Of a stretch of DNA of 64,000 nt, positions 60,939 through 64,000 are shown one piece after another. A program made the position numbers and the translations under genes. The notes under the pieces are model-generated. The model was not told the origin of the DNA. It saw only the letters and a list, made by a program, of their open reading frames with translations, and made no database searches. Position 1 is the stretch's first letter, and every line of letters starts with the position of its first letter. Source of the stretch: Alphaproteobacteria bacterium (lineage in GTDB: Bacteria; Myxococcota_A; UBA796; GCA-2862545); NCBI GenBank assembly GCA_020632925.1, contig JACKER010000013.1, positions 62,001-126,000 of the forward strand. The letters are read 5' to 3'.

Positions 60939-61285
60939 ACGCGGAGGAGGCCGGCCAGCTCATGCCCGGCGGTTGGTACGAGCTCGACGTGCTCCATGCA
61001 CATCGCCTGCTCGACACCTTCGACGCCGTGATCGACGTCCGCGAGCCGGACGAGTACACCGGTCCGCTGGGGCACATCGAGGGGAGCCGCCTGGTGCCCC
61101 TCGCCACGGTGATGGACCAGATGGCCGGCGCCGAGCGCCACAAGCGCTACCTCGTCCTCTGCAAGTCCGGGGGACGGTCCGGTCGGGCCGCCGCCTGGAT
61201 GAAGCAGGTGGGCTTCGACCACGTGTTCAACATGACCGGCGGGATGCTGGTCTGGCACGAGCACCGGCTGCCGCTCGCGCGATAG
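60935..61285 (+). CDS. Single-domain rhodanese (sulfurtransferase)
   Basis: A 116-residue rhodanese domain: FDAVIDVREPDEYTGPLGHIEGSRLVPLATV (CH2A-like D-V-R-E-x-x-E-Y) and the active loop LVLCKSGGRSGRAAAWM with catalytic Cys, followed by FNMTGGMLVWHEHRLPL. It moves persulfide sulfur between SQR product, thiols and the dioxygenase. The start ATG overlaps the dioxygenase stop. Confidence 0.94.
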   Translation: MNAEEAGQLMPGGWYELDVLHAHRLLDTFDAVIDVREPDEYTGPLGHIEGSRLVPLATVMDQMAGAERHKRYLVLCKSGGRSGRAAAWMKQVGFDHVFNMTGGMLVWHEHRLPLAR

Positions 61286-61293
61286 CAGGGGCG

Positions 61294-62169
61294 ATGCCCC
61301 AGGGTGTTCGCCAGCGACCCGACCCGGACTACGCCGACCCCACCCGTCGCCGCTCGCTGATGGCGCTGCTGGACGACGGGTTCCCCGGGCTCTCCGAGCG
61401 CATCGACGTGGCGGGGAGGGACGGGTTCGACTGGGACCTCGTGACCTGGCCCACGATCGTATGGGACGGGGACGAGGCGGTCGGTCACGTCGGGCTGATC
61501 GAGCACCGCGTGATGCTCGACGGCCAGGACGTGCTCACCGGCGGGATCCACGCCGTGGTCACGCGCTCCGATCGCCGCGGGCGCGGGATCGCGCGGGACT
61601 GCCTCGCGCGGGCCCTCGCCGACGCCGACCAGCGGTTCGCGGTGACCAAGCTCGGGACCGACCTGCCCGCGGTCTATGCGCCCCACGGGTTCGTGCCGAT
61701 CACCGTCCACCTGTTCGCGGTGGACCACGCGGGTGGCGAGCATCGCGGGCGTCCGCTCGCCGAGGCCGATCGCGCCTCGTTCCTCGACCTGTGCGCACGT
61801 CGCGACCCCGTGTCCTGGCGCTTCGCGTCGCTCGACCCGGGCTGGCTCGTGGGGATCGATCTCGCGCTGCAGCGCCGGACGCTCGCGGATCTGGTCGCGC
61901 TCGACGAGCTCGGCGCGGTCGTCGACTGGGAGGTGCGCGACGGCGTGCTCCACCTGCACGACGTGTTCGCCGAGGAGCTCCCTGCCCTGCGCGAGCTGCT
62001 CGCCCTCGCGCCGCCGCACACGAGCGTCCGACTGGCGATGTGCCCCGACCGGCTCGCGCCCGACGCGGTGCCCTTCCCTCAGCTCGACGAGGGGGTCCTC
62101 ATGGCCCGCGGAGCCTGGCCCCTACCCGCGGATGTCCCCCTCGGTCTCTCCCGCCTCGCCGAGCACTGA
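61294..62169 (+). CDS. GNAT-family N-acetyltransferase
   Basis: A 291-residue protein. The N-terminal half has a GNAT fold: VGHVGLIEHRVMLDGQDVLTGGIHAVVTRSDRRGRGIARDCLARALADADQRFAVTKLGT, where RSDRRGRGIA is the acetyl-CoA-binding motif A (R/Q-x-x-G-x-G/A), and LPAVYAPHGFVPI follows. The C-terminal half has a second, degenerate GNAT-like or SCP2-like region (WRFASLDPGWLVGIDLAL...LVALDELGAVVDWEV), an arrangement like Eis. Substrate unknown. ATG at 61294 lies 8 bp after the rhodanese stop. Its 3' end overlaps the convergent lipase gene by 48 bp. Confidence 0.87.
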   Translation: MPQGVRQRPDPDYADPTRRRSLMALLDDGFPGLSERIDVAGRDGFDWDLVTWPTIVWDGDEAVGHVGLIEHRVMLDGQDVLTGGIHAVVTRSDRRGRGIARDCLARALADADQRFAVTKLGTDLPAVYAPHGFVPITVHLFAVDHAGGEHRGRPLAEADRASFLDLCARRDPVSWRFASLDPGWLVGIDLALQRRTLADLVALDELGAVVDWEVRDGVLHLHDVFAEELPALRELLALAPPHTSVRLAMCPDRLAPDAVPFPQLDEGVLMARGAWPLPADVPLGLSRLAEH

Positions 62170-63027
62170 GGAGGCCCCGAAGCAGCCGGTCCGGAGGTAC
62201 CCGAGGGTCGCGCGGATGACGGCCGGGTGGATCATCACGAAGGTGTGGACGGCGTTCACCACCAGGCGGTCCTCGGCGCCCTCGAGCAGCGCCGACGACG
62301 CGCTCACGGTCATGTCGTCGTCCCCGGCGATGAGCGGGTTGTACCCCTTGCCGTCGCCGCGGACGCCCGCGACCACGCCGAACGGGACGGTGGGCAGCGG
62401 GATCCGGTCCGCGACCTCGGGCCGCATCTGGGCGAGCGACGGTCCACCGATCATGCGGAACGGCCCCACCTCGTCCACCCGCAGCGCCATCTCCGCGCCC
62501 TTGTTCGGGGTCGCGATCATCACGAGGCGGTTCACGGCGATCCGCTGGCGCCAGGCGGCGTCGGTCCGCGCGAGCAGCACGCGGGCCACGATGCCGCCCA
62601 TGCTGTGCGTCACGAACGAGACCGTGTCCACGTCCCGCGCGTTGTCGAGCAGCTCCTGCACCTGATCGGCGTGCTGCTCCAGGCTCTGCCGGGTCGACGG
62701 GTAGTTGATCGCGTGCGCCTCGTACCCGTCGGCTCGCAGCGCGCGGACCATCGGCCCCCACGCGTCCTTGCTGCGGAAGATCCCGTGCAGCAGGAGCACG
62801 AGGTGCCGGCTCTGCACCGCGATCCCGTGCGTCTCGCACAGGCGATCCAGCGTGTCCCGACAGGCCTCGAAGCTACCCCAGGCCAGGCGGAGATCAGCGG
62901 GCGAGAGCAGGCGGTGGTGCTTCGTCCAGATGTGGCGTTGGATGCGGTACCCGGCGTGCACGAGCACGTCGCCCCACAGCTGCTTGCCCCCCAGGGTGGG
63001 CATCCCGACGACGAACGGTGTGGACAC
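62122..63027 (-). CDS. Alpha/beta hydrolase, lipase/acyltransferase-like
   Basis: A 301-residue enzyme: HLVLLLHGIFRSKDAWGPMVRALRADGYEAHAINYPSTRQS (oxyanion loop), nucleophile elbow VSFVTHSMGGIVARVLLAR (Ser in HSMGG), VMIATPNKGAEMA, PFGVVAGVRGDGKGYNPLIAGDDDMTVSA (acid) and NAVHTFVMIHPAV (His). This is the pattern of PGAP1/LipA-like lipases. No signal peptide is evident. GTG start at 63027. It converges on the GNAT gene with overlapping ends. Confidence 0.88.
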   Translation of the reverse strand: MSTPFVVGMPTLGGKQLWGDVLVHAGYRIQRHIWTKHHRLLSPADLRLAWGSFEACRDTLDRLCETHGIAVQSRHLVLLLHGIFRSKDAWGPMVRALRADGYEAHAINYPSTRQSLEQHADQVQELLDNARDVDTVSFVTHSMGGIVARVLLARTDAAWRQRIAVNRLVMIATPNKGAEMALRVDEVGPFRMIGGPSLAQMRPEVADRIPLPTVPFGVVAGVRGDGKGYNPLIAGDDDMTVSASSALLEGAEDRLVVNAVHTFVMIHPAVIRATLGYLRTGCFGASSVLGEAGETEGDIRG

Positions 63028-63048
63028 GCGGCTCCCTAACCTGCTGGC

Positions 63049-63438
63049 TCACGCGGCGATCGCGAGCCCGGCCCGCGCCAGCAGCAGGGCCACGCCCAGG
63101 AACCAGGTCCAGATCCGCAGGCGGCCGCGGCCGGTCACGTACGCCGCGAGGTACGCGGCCCGCGACACCAGCCAGAGCACGCCGAGCGCGCCGAGCCACG
63201 TGGGGTCCGCGCCGGCGTTGCGCGCGATCCAGGCGATCGCGACGTAGGCGGTGAGCGCCTCCCACGAGTTCAGCTCGGCCGCCTTGGCCCGCGCCGACCA
63301 GCCCTCGAGCACGGCGTTGCTGTCGCGCGGGTTGGCGGGGTCGTACACCCCCAGCCGGTTCTTCTCCCACGCGACCAACAAGTAGGGCGCATAGGGCGCC
63401 AGCACCGCTCCGAGCACCGTCCAGTCGTCGAGTTGCAC
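63049..63438 (-). CDS. MAPEG family membrane protein
   Basis: A 129-residue protein with four membrane helices in the MAPEG arrangement. The hallmark loop YLLVAWEKNRLGVYDPANPRDSNAVLEGWSARAKAAELNSWEALTAYVAIAWIA is present. Eukaryotic relatives are glutathione-dependent transferases and peroxidases; the bacterial function is unclear. GTG start at 63438 after GGAGGT; a longer frame upstream is unsupported. Confidence 0.88.
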   Translation of the reverse strand: MQLDDWTVLGAVLAPYAPYLLVAWEKNRLGVYDPANPRDSNAVLEGWSARAKAAELNSWEALTAYVAIAWIARNAGADPTWLGALGVLWLVSRAAYLAAYVTGRGRLRIWTWFLGVALLLARAGLAIAA

Positions 63439-63614
63439 GCCCACCTCCGTCCGACGCGGGTCGCTATCGCGATCGCGCTCCGTCGGCGTACTGATGCCCC
63501 TCCGTCCAGATTCTCGCCCGCGAGCCATCGCGGCAACGCGCCGGTAACCGTTACACGCTGCTCGACATGGCTCGATACGACCATACCGCTCTGCTTGAAC
63601 ATGCGGAGGCCTAC

Positions 63615-64000
63615 ATGAGTGACTTGCGACCCGAGCTCGGAGACTTCAGCAGCATCGTCTGCTTCAAGGCCGTGGTGACCGGTGTGGAAGAGACCCTCGG
63701 GAAAGCGGCCGCGCGGGTCGCGCTGGTGTCCGCCGGCCGGAAGCGTGGCGTCAACCTCGTGGCGTCCCTCGGACTCACGGGCAAGGGCAACGATCTCGAC
63801 ACCGCCTGCGGCATGATCTCGAGCGCCCTCGGCGCGGACGGCACGCGGCTGTGCAACGTCCACTCGATCCGCCAGGACGGCGACGTGATCAAGGTGATCG
63901 TCAGCGACACGGTCTGCATGGCCGGCGAGGCCGACGGCACCGATCGGATCTGCACCTTCACGCTGGGGGCGGTCCAGGGTGCGCTCGAGGCGCTCACCGG
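63615..64000 (+). CDS. Hypothetical protein, partial (3' end outside window)
   Basis: Not recognised. About 128 codons are visible from ATG 63615 (MSDLRPELGDFSSIVCFKAV), which has GGAGG five bases upstream; an earlier in-frame ATG at 63567 has no ribosome site. The visible part is a soluble alpha/beta domain with GVEETLGKAAARVALVSAGRKRGVNLVASLG, then CGMISSALGADGTRLCNVHSI and VIKVIVSDTVCMAGEADGTDRICTFTLGAVQGALEAL. Conserved-looking cysteines and the final helix recall V4R/4-vinyl-reductase-like small-ligand domains, a weak resemblance only. Confidence 0.7.
   Translation, partial: MSDLRPELGDFSSIVCFKAVVTGVEETLGKAAARVALVSAGRKRGVNLVASLGLTGKGNDLDTACGMISSALGADGTRLCNVHSIRQDGDVIKVIVSDTVCMAGEADGTDRICTFTLGAVQGALEALT

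Overview
The window is very GC-rich, densely coded and GTG-rich in its start codons. Its content points to a member of the Myxococcota (old 'Deltaproteobacteria'). The evidence is many short-signal lipoproteins, thrombospondin type-3/FG-GAP calcium-binding surface proteins, a secreted hydrolase with a Cys-Gly/TM/poly-Arg tail of the MYXO-CTERM kind, an FHA-AAA+ regulator coupled to a Ser/Thr kinase, and a vertebrate-like (SQOR-type) sulfide:quinone oxidoreductase. This assignment is inference; no rRNA or tRNA gene is visible. mnmG runs off the left edge. In many bacteria mnmG (gidA) sits beside rsmG-parA-parB near the replication origin, and two 14-bp palindromes matching known parS cores (131-144 and 58489-58502) fit an origin-proximal position.

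Layout. 1-4.8 kb: mnmG (partial), DUF4399 and other lipoproteins, an RluA-type pseudouridine synthase, and an XRE/MmyB regulator divergent from a small membrane protein with an inverted repeat between them. 4.9-12 kb: surface proteins, including an FG-GAP/TSP3 protein, a BNR-repeat lipoprotein, and two divergent secreted proteins sharing a C-terminal DUF1554-like lectin domain. 12-19.5 kb: a minus-strand run with a pair of translationally coupled amidohydrolases (the second without its metal ligands), a small anchored protein, and the DUF2339/DUF3999 membrane pair. 19.7-26.7 kb: Tat-exported amine oxidase, thioesterase, Tat-lipoprotein phosphoesterase, an SLC13-type transporter broken by an in-frame TAG, dusA, and an FMN-dependent hydroxy-acid oxidase. 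27-30.3 kb: a four-FKBP-domain lipoprotein divergent from a di-haem peroxidase. 30.3-34 kb: an aldo/keto reductase-polynucleotide kinase-HAD fusion in a tightly coupled operon with spoVR. 34-39.6 kb: regulators (double winged helix, FHA-AAA+, Ser/Thr kinase). 39.8-50.9 kb: udk, lipoproteins, a VWA protein, a GT-C-like membrane protein, radical SAM, LRR protein, and a secreted alpha/beta hydrolase with its TetR regulator. 51-54.9 kb: a SWIM-domain ATP-dependent DNA ligase and ETF:quinone oxidoreductase. 55-61.3 kb: a sulfide-oxidation cluster (DUF1641 protein, SQR, sigma-54 activator, two YeeE/YedE halves, universal stress protein, persulfide dioxygenase, rhodanese). 61.3-64 kb: GNAT, lipase-like, MAPEG and a partial gene.

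The best-supported system is the sulfur cluster. SQR would oxidise sulfide to persulfide, the dioxygenase and rhodanese would process persulfide, and YeeE/YedE would move sulfur compounds. Three sites matching the sigma-54 -24/-12 consensus (GG-N10-GC) lie directly before its three plus-strand transcription units, and a GAFTGA-type sigma-54 activator is encoded in the middle.

No gene-free stretch exceeds 300 bases. The longest are 26746-27003 (7-bp minisatellite), 19466-19717 (nothing recognised), 39603-39811 (divergent promoter region, nothing recognised) and 58450-58652 (palindromes and sigma-54 promoter). Convergent gene pairs almost all abut or overlap at their stop codons.
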